In this document: positions 24,383 to 33,083 of the stretch, piece after piece
Layout: each line of letters begins with the position of its first letter
Position numbering within the stretch: position 1 is the stretch's first letter
Source: an uncultured Arenicella sp.
GTDB taxonomy: Bacteria; Pseudomonadota; Gammaproteobacteria; Arenicellales; Arenicellaceae
Direction of reading: 5' to 3'
Assembly: GCA_938045295.1 (NCBI GenBank)
Contig: CALINO010000032.1
Span: 1-64,000, forward strand
Length of the DNA stretch: 64,000 nucleotides
Notes under the pieces: model-generated
What the model was told of the DNA's origin: nothing
The model's input: the letters and a program-made list of their open reading frames with translations, nothing else
Database searches by the model: none
Translations under genes and position numbers: made by a program

Positions 24383-25150
24383 TTACTCTAAGCCTAAACT
24401 CTGATTAATTTGCTCAGCGCATACCTGAACTTGTTTTAACAAGGTTTCATGGGCGCCGCTGTCAGCATTGCCCTGCAACGCCAAACACGACAGCGCCAAA
24501 ACCGCCGACTCAGCCCCCTTAATGCCCACGCCAATGGCGATGTCATAGACACCGTCCGTCATGTCACTGCTTTGAGCCAAGTAACCTTTATTGTTCGCCA
24601 ATTCGGCCACTTGATGTACGCGCTTCTGAAACGCCGATGGCAGCCGATTAAATGATTCGTCACCTTTAAGCAATGCATTGCGCTCATCAGGCGTCATCAT
24701 GCCCAACAACACCTTACCCGACGCGGTACGCCACAACGGAAAATTAGAACCTTCACCAACAGACAAACATAAGGTTTTCGACGGCATTCTTTCTAATGTC
24801 ACCAACAACTCGCCAGCGTGCTGCACGCTCAAGTGGCATGAATGACCACTGACCTCAGCCAAGCGTTCCATCGGCACTCTCGACGCCCGCCTAAGCTCGG
24901 TCATCAACTGTTGCGAACGCCCAACTTGGTACATGCGCAAGGTGAGACCATACAAATTACCATCACGGCGAATATAACCACGACGCTCTAAGCACGACAG
25001 CATGCGGTAGATTTCGCTTTGCTTTCTCCCCAATGCATCCGCAATCTCCCCTTGGCTTCGAGAAACATGCTCACGAGCCAAAAACTCAATAATATCCAGC
25101 CCCTTCTCTAATGCAGGAGCCTGATAATTTTGTTGTTTTTGTGCGCTCAT
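24383..25150 (-). CDS. IclR-family transcriptional regulator
   Basis: A 255-residue IclR protein. The N-terminal winged helix covers about residues 12-70 (ALEKGLDIIEFLA, QGEIADALGRKQSEIYRMLSCLERRGYI), and the C-terminal effector domain about 85-250 (GHSCHLSVQHAGELLVTL, PLWRTASGKVLLGMM, DMTDGVYDIAIGV). It lies first in its operon and divergent from the solute-binding-protein homologue, so it most likely controls both arms through the 173-nt intergenic region, which holds two inverted repeats. The effector is probably the acid degraded by the cluster. Confidence 0.93.
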   Translation of the reverse strand: MSAQKQQNYQAPALEKGLDIIEFLAREHVSRSQGEIADALGRKQSEIYRMLSCLERRGYIRRDGNLYGLTLRMYQVGRSQQLMTELRRASRVPMERLAEVSGHSCHLSVQHAGELLVTLERMPSKTLCLSVGEGSNFPLWRTASGKVLLGMMTPDERNALLKGDESFNRLPSAFQKRVHQVAELANNKGYLAQSSDMTDGVYDIAIGVGIKGAESAVLALSCLALQGNADSGAHETLLKQVQVCAEQINQSLGLE

Positions 25151-25262
25151 AAAAAATTCAAATTAACGTTAATACGTGGCAGCGTTGCTGTTTAAACAGG
25201 CTCAAAGCCATGCTCGACCAATGCTCACCAGCGGCTTATTTTCAAATTAAACACGATAATTA

Positions 25263-25292
25263 TTGACACACCGCATGTCAATCAAATATAAA
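25263..25292 (+). promoter_or_regulatory. promoter of sbp-caiB-cupin operon with overlapping inverted repeat
   Basis: -35 TTGACA (25263-25268), 18-nt spacer, -10 TATAAA (25287-25292). The -35 box is one arm of the perfect repeat TTGACA-N7-TGTCAA (25263-25281). Expected start is near 25299, only about 25 nt from the first ATG, and no clear ribosome-binding site precedes that ATG. Confidence 0.65.
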
Positions 25293-25310
25293 TATTTTTT
25301 TCATATTTGA
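25282..25310. repeat. inverted repeat, candidate IclR operator
   Basis: TCAAATAT (25282-25289) and ATATTTGA (25303-25310), an 8-bp perfect dyad spanning the -10 box and predicted start site of the divergent operon. IclR proteins often bind such AT-rich dyads overlapping promoters. Confidence 0.5.
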
Positions 25311-25323
25311 TTTAACTCAGTAA

Positions 25324-26481
25324 ATGGCGAATTCCATCACTCTCCGCGGCATTACGTGGAACCACACTCGCGGCTATGTGCCAATGACGGCTACGGCTCA
25401 ACGTTTTCATGAGCTCAACCCTCACATCGACATTCAATGGTCAAAACGTTCACTGCAAGAATTTGCCGACAGCCCACTTGACCAACTATCAAAACAATAC
25501 GACTTATTGATCATTGATCACCCGTGGGCCGGCTTTGCCGCCAGCAGTGGCGTGCTAACCCCATTAGAGCCATTGCTGCCCGCTGAATTTCTTAAAGATC
25601 AAGCCAGTAATTCTGTGGGCAAGTCTCACCAAAGCTATGAGTTCTCAGGCTCTCAATGGGCACTGGCGGTAGATGCCGCCTGCCCTGTATCCGCATACCG
25701 ACAAGACCTGCTTGATCGCGCAGAAAGCAAAGCGCCACAGACATTCGACCAATTAATTGCACTGGCAAAACGCGGCCTAGTTGGCTGCCCCAGCATCCCT
25801 CTGGACGTTTATGGCAATTTCTTAAATCTACTCTCAGCCGCAAATGAAACGTTGTTTCCAAACGAGGAAGAAATTGCTCATCAAGATGCAGCCATTACCG
25901 CACTGGAAAGACTAAGAGAGTTAATGAGCTTTATTCCAAAACCGTTTTACGACTTAAACCCCATTCAATCACTGGAGGTGATGTCAAAAACGGATGAGGT
26001 TGCCTACATGCCCTACACCTATGGTTACACCATCTATTCTCGTGAAGGCTACGCATCAAACTTGATTAAATTCGGTGACGTTATTGGCGTGCAAGAAAAT
26101 TTACCCGGCGCCACCATGCTGGGCGGCACTGGCATAGCGATTTCTTCAGGCTGCAAGCACAAGCAAGAAGCCGCCGCTTACGCTCAGTTTGTTGCCGCAC
26201 CGCAAACGCAAAACAACGTGTTCTATATCACTGGTGGCCAACCCGGGCACCGTTCTGCGTGGCTTAACACCAAATTAGATCAAGACTGCAACCAGTTTTT
26301 CTCTAACACACTGCCCACACTAGACCGCGCATTTGTACGCCCAAGATACTCCGGCTATCTGGACTTTCAAGACAATGCTGGCTTCCCCATTCATGAATAC
26401 CTACAACATGGCGGCAACACCCAACAGTTATTAACAAAACTGAACACCATGTATCAGCAATCCAGGCTCGAGAACCAATGA
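25324..26481 (+). CDS. solute-binding-protein family 1 homologue without signal peptide
   Basis: A 385-residue protein with the fold pattern of ABC-type extracellular solute-binding proteins, family 1: [30 protein letters not shown] (residues about 9-38), [28 protein letters not shown] (about 60-87), [20 protein letters not shown], and [30 protein letters not shown] (about 263-293). An in-frame stop codon directly precedes the ATG and the N-terminus is polar, so it cannot carry a signal peptide and should stay in the cytoplasm. No ABC permease or ATPase gene is nearby. Its stop overlaps the CoA-transferase start by 4 nt, so the two are tightly co-translated. A role as ligand sensor, substrate carrier or enzyme partner is speculation. 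Confidence 0.75.
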   Translation: MANSITLRGITWNHTRGYVPMTATAQRFHELNPHIDIQWSKRSLQEFADSPLDQLSKQYDLLIIDHPWAGFAASSGVLTPLEPLLPAEFLKDQASNSVGKSHQSYEFSGSQWALAVDAACPVSAYRQDLLDRAESKAPQTFDQLIALAKRGLVGCPSIPLDVYGNFLNLLSAANETLFPNEEEIAHQDAAITALERLRELMSFIPKPFYDLNPIQSLEVMSKTDEVAYMPYTYGYTIYSREGYASNLIKFGDVIGVQENLPGATMLGGTGIAISSGCKHKQEAAAYAQFVAAPQTQNNVFYITGGQPGHRSAWLNTKLDQDCNQFFSNTLPTLDRAFVRPRYSGYLDFQDNAGFPIHEYLQHGGNTQQLLTKLNTMYQQSRLENQ

Positions 26482-28814
26482 AAGACCTACCACTTAGCGG
26501 CGTTACCGTTCTTGAGTTTTCACAATACTTAGCCGGCCCCTATGCCGGCTTACGCTTAGCCGACTTGGGCGCGCGGGTGATAAAAATAGAACGCCCTCAA
26601 TGCGGCGATGCCTGCCGCCAACTCGCCACTAAGAACATGACTCTCGATGGCGACAGTTTGGTGTTTCATACCGTCAATAGAAACAAAGAGTCGTACGCCG
26701 CGGACCTGAAAAACCCCGATGACCTAGAGCGAGTCAAACAACTGATTGCACAGGCCGATGTGATGACACACAACTTCAGGCCTGGCGTAATGGAAAAAAT
26801 AGGGCTGGATTTTGAGCAAGTCATTAACATTAACCCCAACATTGTTTACGGTGAAGTCAGTGGCTATGGCAAAGAAGGGCCGTGGGTAAAAAAACCAGGG
26901 CAAGACTTACTGGCACAAGCTCTTTCTGGCCTAACCTGGCTCAGTGGCAGCCAAACAGATGGCCCCACGCCGTTTGGCATGGCGGTGGGCGACATGATCT
27001 GCGGTACGCATTTTGCCCAAGGCTTATTAGCCGCGTTAATAAGGCGAGCCAAAACCGGCGTTGGTGCCCGCGTAGAGGTGAGCCTGTTGGAATCGTTGGT
27101 CGACTTTCAATTTGAAGCCTTAACCGCCGAACTCAACAAGCCTAAAAGCCAACCGGCGTATCAACGCGCCCAAACCGACGAGCACGCACACGCACTGTTA
27201 GGCGCCCCTTACGGCATTTTTGCAACACAAGACGCGCGCATTGCTCTGGCCATGGGCAGCTTAGAACAACTGGCGCACGCCATTGAACTGCCAGAACTCA
27301 ACCAGTACGTAGATGAAAATTTTGCTCATCGAGACCGCATCAATGAGCTGCTACGCGCACGCTTAAGTTCGCGCACAACCGAGTTTTGGTTAAACAAACT
27401 AAGGGGCATCGACTTCTGGTGTTCGCCGGTCTTTAATTATGCCGAGCTAATGCACGAAAAGGGTTTCAAAGACTTGGCAATGAAACAAACCGTTAAGCGA
27501 AGCAATGGCAGTGAAGTAACCACATTACGCTGCCCTATCCGCCTCAATAACACCCGACTGTTCTCAGAAACCGCCGCACCGATGCTTGGCCAAGACAATA
27601 CTCACATTGACGCCAGCCTTAACAAGGCGACAACAGCGAGCACACAAGCTGCACCCCAATCAAGCAACAACCCTGCATTGCCATTAGACGGCATCACCGT
27701 ATTAGACTTTAGCCAATTTTTATCTGGCCCTTCGGCCAGCTTGCGCAGGGCCGATTTGGGCGCTCGGGTTATTAAAGTAGAGCAGCCGGGTACTGGCGAT
27801 ATTGCGCGAACACTTTACTCACCCAACACCGACATCAACGGCACGTCGGCTTTCTTTTGCGCCATTAACCGCAATAAAGAGAGCGTTAGCCTAGATTTAA
27901 AAGACCCAAAGCAACGAGACAAATTTGAACACTTAGTGCGCAAGGCCAACGTTGTTTTGCATAATTTCAGACCCGAGGTTGCCGCCCGTTTAGGCATTGA
28001 TGAAACATCAATAAAGGCGATCAACCCGCAAGCTATCTATGGTGAAATTTCAGGCTATGGCAAAGAAGGCGATTGGGCATCATTGCCTGGGCAAGACTTA
28101 TTATTGCAAAGCATCAGTGGCATGAGCTGGCTGTCTGGCAACGATCATCACGGCCCCACCCCCATGGGGCTGCCTGTCGTCGATATATTCTCTGGAGCGC
28201 AGTTAGCGCAAGGAGTGCTGGCCTTACTCTACCAACAAACCACTCAGGGCATCAGCGGAAGCGCCGAGGTGATTATGTTGGAGTCTGCGCTGGATTTTCA
28301 ATTCGAACCACTCACCATTTACTTTCAAGATGGCGGCCAACAGCCGCTCAGAACTCAAACCAATAATGCCCACAGCCTACTGGGCGCACCTTATGGTGTG
28401 TACCAATGCCAAGAAGGCTATTTGGCCATTGCCATGGCCGACATTAATCAACTTGCAGAACTCCTTAGCTGCCACACTCTGGCCGAATTCAGCTCGCCGG
28501 CTAGCTGGTTTGAACGCCGCAATGAAATAAAACAACGCCTAGCGCAACACCTAAAGCAAGAACCCGCAACCCACTGGCTGGCCATTTTAGAACCCGCCGA
28601 CGTATGGTGCGCTCACGTCTACGATTGGCCACAACTACGCGCGAGCCAAGCTTATCAGTGCCTTGACCTAGAGCAATACGTAGAAAACAGCGACGGGCAA
28701 CGATTTTTAACCACTCGCTGCCCCATCCGCTTAGACAGCCGAGTACTCAAATCCACTCAAGGCACACCCACCTTGGGCGAACACAATCAACAACTGAGGC
28801 CTAACCATGAATAA
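26478..28814 (+). CDS. tandem CaiB/BaiF (family III) CoA-transferase fusion
   Basis: A 778-residue protein with two complete family III CoA-transferase domains (about 1-385 and 400-778). Each begins with the same pattern ([62 protein letters not shown]). Each keeps the catalytic aspartate that carries the CoA anhydride: Asp172 in VGDMICG and Asp569 in VVDIFSG. These enzymes act as interlocked dimers, so a fused pair could form the whole dimer in one chain. It would transfer CoA from a donor acyl-CoA to an acid. The linker (about 380-400, rich in Ala, Thr, Gln, Ser) is clear. Overlaps both neighbours (4 nt and 8 nt). Donor and acceptor are unknown. Confidence 0.92.
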   Translation: MKDLPLSGVTVLEFSQYLAGPYAGLRLADLGARVIKIERPQCGDACRQLATKNMTLDGDSLVFHTVNRNKESYAADLKNPDDLERVKQLIAQADVMTHNFRPGVMEKIGLDFEQVININPNIVYGEVSGYGKEGPWVKKPGQDLLAQALSGLTWLSGSQTDGPTPFGMAVGDMICGTHFAQGLLAALIRRAKTGVGARVEVSLLESLVDFQFEALTAELNKPKSQPAYQRAQTDEHAHALLGAPYGIFATQDARIALAMGSLEQLAHAIELPELNQYVDENFAHRDRINELLRARLSSRTTEFWLNKLRGIDFWCSPVFNYAELMHEKGFKDLAMKQTVKRSNGSEVTTLRCPIRLNNTRLFSETAAPMLGQDNTHIDASLNKATTASTQAAPQSSNNPALPLDGITVLDFSQFLSGPSASLRRADLGARVIKVEQPGTGDIARTLYSPNTDINGTSAFFCAINRNKESVSLDLKDPKQRDKFEHLVRKANVVLHNFRPEVAARLGIDETSIKAINPQAIYGEISGYGKEGDWASLPGQDLLLQSISGMSWLSGNDHHGPTPMGLPVVDIFSGAQLAQGVLALLYQQTTQGISGSAEVIMLESALDFQFEPLTIYFQDGGQQPLRTQTNNAHSLLGAPYGVYQCQEGYLAIAMADINQLAELLSCHTLAEFSSPASWFERRNEIKQRLAQHLKQEPATHWLAILEPADVWCAHVYDWPQLRASQAYQCLDLEQYVENSDGQRFLTTRCPIRLDSRVLKSTQGTPTLGEHNQQLRPNHE

Positions 28815-29178
28815 ACACATCACTATGAGCAAAGTAGACAACATGAGTGTTCTACACGAAACCAACGCTCCCGCCTTTTCGCTGCAGAAGCACACCGGTT
28901 GGCAAGGGCTAAGTTTTGATGATGTTGGAGTGAGCTTATTTATTTTCAACATAGCCGAAGATGCCACCGAGTTCCCGATTCACAGCGCACCAGACACATG
29001 GATCGCTTATGTAGCCTCAGGGTCGGGCACCTTATTTTCAGGCACAGACAGCGGCAATAAGGACACAAGCACCACATACCAAGCCGGCGACTTCATTACC
29101 TTTCACCCGCATACCCCTCACGGCTGGCTAAACAACAACGCCGCGAGCAAGATACTTTTCGTAAAAAGCAACCCTTAA
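28807..29178 (+). CDS. small cupin-domain protein
   Basis: A 123-residue single-domain cupin. Cupin motif 1 region is [19 protein letters not shown] (residues about 59-77) and motif 2 is [17 protein letters not shown] (about 97-113), giving His residues suitable for a metal. The start overlaps the CoA-transferase stop by 8 nt, so it belongs to the same operon. Small cupins in catabolic clusters may be lyases, isomerases or ligand-binding accessory proteins. The exact role cannot be told. Confidence 0.8.
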   Translation: MNKHITMSKVDNMSVLHETNAPAFSLQKHTGWQGLSFDDVGVSLFIFNIAEDATEFPIHSAPDTWIAYVASGSGTLFSGTDSGNKDTSTTYQAGDFITFHPHTPHGWLNNNAASKILFVKSNP

Positions 29179-29372
29179 GTCGTCTGGCAAACTTGCCTCT
29201 ATGACATATTTAGTGAACAATAATGTTAACAATCTACAATAATGATATTTCAATAGTTGTTAAAACGGCCAGAGCATAGACCTGAACCCGATGCACCACT
29301 TCAGGCTTCATTAGGCTTGTCAGTAAATAAATTTGCTCACGACTATTGATTAATATGCCATAGGAGAACGCA
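29179..29372. other. promoter region of the GH50 operon
   Basis: This 194-nt stretch holds the operator-like motif at 29222-29240 and an AT-rich segment with no strong consensus promoter. A good ribosome-binding site (AGGAG) lies 8 nt before the GH50 start. Confidence 0.5.
29222..29240. promoter_or_regulatory. agar-locus operator-like motif, GH50 operon
   Basis: AATGTTAACAATCTACAAT, 133 nt upstream of the first GH50 gene. It is the only copy on the far side of the CoA-pathway region and links the agarase operon with the AHG, dgoK and receptor promoters. Confidence 0.65.
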
Positions 29373-31769
29373 ATGACTTTACCCCTACATCAATCTGGTT
29401 GTGGTAAAAAACGTAAGATTCGGTTAGCCCCTCTTGCCGCCGCGGTAGCAATACTAACCGCTGGCTGCAGTCACACCAGTGATCTAGGCAGCGGCAGCCT
29501 TGAATTGACTAAACTGGTTAGCTTTGAATCATCAGAGCAAATTACTATTTTGCCCAGCGGGGGCGCGTCAGCCACCAAAAAAGCGTCATCTGGCGGTTTT
29601 GGCGATGACACCACTCTGGATATTACCTTTTCGTCCGATGATTACTTTTCTGGGGTACGCTTTATTCCTAACACACCTTGGGATTGGAGCAAATTATCTG
29701 AATACAACTTAGCCGTTGATCTAAAAAACAATGGCGACGAGTCTGTTCAAATATATTTATCATTGACTGATGAGCGCGGCAAAGCGGTTGGCGATAAAGT
29801 CGTTGGTCACCGAGCGGCCTCTGGTAACCGAGCGGTTAACCTTGCTCCCGGCGAGTCAGGCACGTACTACTTAATTATAGATGGCAAGTTTCTACAAACC
29901 GACGCAGGCATGCGCGAGAAACCGGCGCCATGGCAATCTGACGACGAAATGTTTGTTTGGCGCTACGGCCAAGAAGACCTGAATAAAGCCAATATTGCCG
30001 AAATGTCGCTTTTTGTGCGTGGCACACTGCAAGACAAAAGCATCAGCGTTGATAATATTCGACTGCGCAAAAACCCTGACTACGACAACAGTTATTTAGA
30101 AGGGTTTGTCGATCAATTCGGACAGAATAGCCGAGTTGATTTTCCAATCAAGGTGGACTCTGAAGAAGAGTTACAACAGGTTGCTGAAGCCGAATTAGCC
30201 GCACTTGCCAAGTCTGGCCTAATGAAAGACCGCTCGCGCTTTGGTGGCTGGAAAGACGGCCCCAAATTTGAAGGTACTGGCTATTTTAGAACCAAAAAAA
30301 TAGACGACCAGTGGTGGATGGTAGACCCTGAAGGGTATCTGTTCTTTTCACACGGCGTGGCCAACGTTCGTATGGCCAACTCAACCACAGTGACAGGCGT
30401 TGACTTTAAAGACCCGTCGATACGCACCATTGACCCAAATGAAGTCACGCCGGAAGATTCCATTGGCATTATCAACGTGTCAGACGAGGTTCGTAAAACA
30501 CGTTACGTACGCTCAGAGCTTCGACACAATATGTTCAATTGGTTGCCAAGCTACGACGATAAATTGGCGGACCACTACAGCTACCGCCGCAAAGTACACA
30601 GAGGCCCTGTTGACTCTGGAGAAACCTTTAGCTTTTATCGCGCCAACCTAGAACGCCGCTATGGCGAGCAAGAGCCCGAATCGTATCTACGCCAATGGGA
30701 GCAAACCACGCTTGACCGCATGAACGATTGGGGTTTCACCTCATTCGGCAACTGGGTTGATCCTGCGTTCTACCCAAACCAGCAAGTGCCATACTTTGCT
30801 AACGGTTGGATTATCGGCGACTTTAAAACACTGGCCGCTGAAAACTCTCACTGGGCAGAAATGCCAGACCCGTTTGACCCAGAGTTTGTGCGTCGCGCAA
30901 AAATCACCATTGATGTCATTGCTGAAGAAATCAAAGGCTCACCATGGTGTGTGGGTGTGTTCGTTGATAATGAAAAAAGCTGGGGCTTTCGTACCGGGTC
31001 ACTAGAACAACGCTACGGCGTTATCCTTAGCGCATTATCAAAAGACGCCAACGAAAGCCCGGCAAAAGCCGCTTTCAGCCAACACTTGCAAGACAAATAT
31101 GGCTCAATCAGCGAGTTAAATGACGCTTGGGGTTCGGCCTTCGCATCATGGAGTGAACTGCAAGCCGGAATAACGCAAGAGTACAGCGCTGAGCCGTATG
31201 TAGCAGACTTATCAACGCTACTGGAAATGTTGTCAGAAGAGTATTTTCGCGTGGTTCATAACACGCTTGAAACCGCTTTACCCAACCATCTTTACATGGG
31301 CGCCCGCATGGCCAACTTTGGCATGCCGGATGAAACCATTAAAGCATCGGTTAAATATTCTGACGTACTGAGCTTCAATATTTACGAAGAAGGCGTGCAA
31401 GAAAACGAATGGTCATTCTTGAACGACATCGACTTGCCGTCGGTGATCGGCGAATTTCACATTGGCTCTTACTCAGAAAACGGGCTTTACCACCCAGGCC
31501 TAGTGCAAGCTCACGACCAAAAAGACCGTGCGCAAATGTATTACAACTACATGCAAAGTGTGGCAAATCATAAAAACATGGTCGGCGCGCATTGGTTTCA
31601 ATACCTTGACTCACCGATTACTGGGCGTGCGTTTGACGGTGAACCGTACAACGTTGGTTTTGTCTCCATCACTGACATTCCGTACCCAGAAATGGTGGCC
31701 GCCGCCAAGAAGTTCAACTCTGGGCTTTACCCAAATCGATATAAAATGCGTAAGACTAAAGAGCAATAG
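29373..31769 (+). CDS. GH50 exo-beta-agarase, lipoprotein (copy 1)
   Basis: A 798-residue GH50 enzyme. A lipoprotein signal ends LTAGC-S (Cys about residue 32); Ser at +2 suggests outer-membrane anchoring. A CBM-like beta-sandwich covers about 45-235 (NTPWDWSKLSEYNLAVDL, ISVDNIRLRKNP) and the catalytic barrel follows. The acid/base Glu534 is in VDNEKSWG and the nucleophile Glu694 in VIGEFHIG; these match the positions of Glu534 and Glu695 in Saccharophagus Aga50D. Other conserved segments are FFSHGVANVRMANS, GFTSFGNW and GAHWFQYLDSPITGRAFDG. Characterised relatives release neoagarobiose from agarose ends. It heads an operon with a secreted protein and a second GH50. Confidence 0.95.
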   Translation: MTLPLHQSGCGKKRKIRLAPLAAAVAILTAGCSHTSDLGSGSLELTKLVSFESSEQITILPSGGASATKKASSGGFGDDTTLDITFSSDDYFSGVRFIPNTPWDWSKLSEYNLAVDLKNNGDESVQIYLSLTDERGKAVGDKVVGHRAASGNRAVNLAPGESGTYYLIIDGKFLQTDAGMREKPAPWQSDDEMFVWRYGQEDLNKANIAEMSLFVRGTLQDKSISVDNIRLRKNPDYDNSYLEGFVDQFGQNSRVDFPIKVDSEEELQQVAEAELAALAKSGLMKDRSRFGGWKDGPKFEGTGYFRTKKIDDQWWMVDPEGYLFFSHGVANVRMANSTTVTGVDFKDPSIRTIDPNEVTPEDSIGIINVSDEVRKTRYVRSELRHNMFNWLPSYDDKLADHYSYRRKVHRGPVDSGETFSFYRANLERRYGEQEPESYLRQWEQTTLDRMNDWGFTSFGNWVDPAFYPNQQVPYFANGWIIGDFKTLAAENSHWAEMPDPFDPEFVRRAKITIDVIAEEIKGSPWCVGVFVDNEKSWGFRTGSLEQRYGVILSALSKDANESPAKAAFSQHLQDKYGSISELNDAWGSAFASWSELQAGITQEYSAEPYVADLSTLLEMLSEEYFRVVHNTLETALPNHLYMGARMANFGMPDETIKASVKYSDVLSFNIYEEGVQENEWSFLNDIDLPSVIGEFHIGSYSENGLYHPGLVQAHDQKDRAQMYYNYMQSVANHKNMVGAHWFQYLDSPITGRAFDGEPYNVGFVSITDIPYPEMVAAAKKFNSGLYPNRYKMRKTKEQ

Positions 31770-33031
31770 TGGTTCACGGATTAAGAGTGATCAACAAAGG
31801 TATTGCGCGCCGCATAAGCGGCGTGCGATATCGTGTGACACCCTCCATCATTACTTCGCTTACCGCTTCTTTCATTGTTCTATACTCATCAACCACCACT
31901 GCTCAAATGGCCAACTTTTCAAGCGATCTGAAGCTGCTTAAAAAGCACTTCCAACCGATTGTTCTGCAAGATCAAGAACGCCGCGTGGCGGTACTTGGTG
32001 AACTGCAAGGCCGCATTATGATTGCCACTGCGGGTGGCGATCACGGTGAAAGCATTGGTTGGATCAAACGCACCAGTCTAAGCAACGGCGACCAGCCCGA
32101 TGGGTCAATTGGCGGGGTTGACCGCTTGTGGTTTGGCCCAGATGGCGGCGCTTTATCGGTTTTCTTTGAGCCTGGCGCTGACACAGTGCCCGACAATATT
32201 AGAGTACCTGCGGCGGTCAATACGGTTAAATTCAACACCGTTGAACAATCTGAACAGGCGGCTAAATTTGAACAAGAAGTCCGCTTCACTAATCACCAAG
32301 GCTTTGAGTTCAATGCGTTGGTTGAACGCTCAGTGCAATTACTCAGCCAACAACAAACAAGTGAGGCTCTTAGTACGCCAATACCCAGTGATATTGACTG
32401 GGTGGCTTACGGCAGCTCAACCAAAGTAACCAACATTAGCCAGCAAGCTTGGCGTCAGGAAACGGGGCTATTTTCCATTTGGAATTTAGGCATGTTCGCT
32501 CCGTCGGCCACCATTATCATTCCGCTGTCTAAACCTCTGGATAAGCTAACCTCGTATTTCGAAAACACCTCGCTCGAACGACAATTGGTCACCGAGTCAG
32601 CCGCGTTCTATTTTGCAGACGCCAAAAGCATGGACAAAATCGGCATACCGGTGGAGCACACAAAACCGTTTATGGGCAGTTACAACCCACAAACGAAGAT
32701 GCTCACGGTTGTGCACTTTGCTATCAACGATCAAGCACCGGCGGGTTACGTTAATGCCGTGTGGGATTGGGATGCCGAACCCTACCAGGGCGAAATCATC
32801 AATGTCTTTAATGACGGGCCACAAGAGAACGGCAAACCTTTTGGGCCATTTTATGAAATGGAAACCAGCTCTCGAGCCTTAGCGTTAAAACCGCAAGAAA
32901 GTGACCGGCATTTTCACAATACCTATCACTTTATTGGCGACCCATCGTCTCTCAATAAAATCAGCACCCACGTGCTCGGCGTCACCATTAAAGACATCGA
33001 AAAAGCATTTAAAACGTTTGCAAATAAATAG
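31769..33031 (+). CDS. secreted protein of the agar locus, unknown function (DUF6786-like)
   Basis: Up to 420 residues. A signal peptide (SIITSLTASFIVLYSSTTTAQ) ends near residue 47 if translation starts at GTG 31769, which overlaps the upstream stop codon by one base. Later GTG codons are possible and there is no ATG before the signal peptide. The mature part has RRVAVLGELQGRIMIATAGGDHGESIGWIK, GGVDRLWFGPDGGALSVFFEPG, WNLGMFAPSATIIIPL and GPFYEMETSSRALALKP, and a concluding HTYHFIGD-like segment with NTYHFIGDPSSLNKIS. I believe this is the family called DUF6786, which resembles mutarotase-like sandwich proteins, but I am not sure. Lying between two GH50 genes, it probably acts on or binds agar oligosaccharides in the periplasm. 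Confidence 0.6.
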   Translation: MVHGLRVINKGIARRISGVRYRVTPSIITSLTASFIVLYSSTTTAQMANFSSDLKLLKKHFQPIVLQDQERRVAVLGELQGRIMIATAGGDHGESIGWIKRTSLSNGDQPDGSIGGVDRLWFGPDGGALSVFFEPGADTVPDNIRVPAAVNTVKFNTVEQSEQAAKFEQEVRFTNHQGFEFNALVERSVQLLSQQQTSEALSTPIPSDIDWVAYGSSTKVTNISQQAWRQETGLFSIWNLGMFAPSATIIIPLSKPLDKLTSYFENTSLERQLVTESAAFYFADAKSMDKIGIPVEHTKPFMGSYNPQTKMLTVVHFAINDQAPAGYVNAVWDWDAEPYQGEIINVFNDGPQENGKPFGPFYEMETSSRALALKPQESDRHFHNTYHFIGDPSSLNKISTHVLGVTIKDIEKAFKTFANK

Positions 33032-33083
33032 TTGTTCTCACTCGTAATCTAATCATCAACCACCGCCTCTTTTCTCGTTCATT

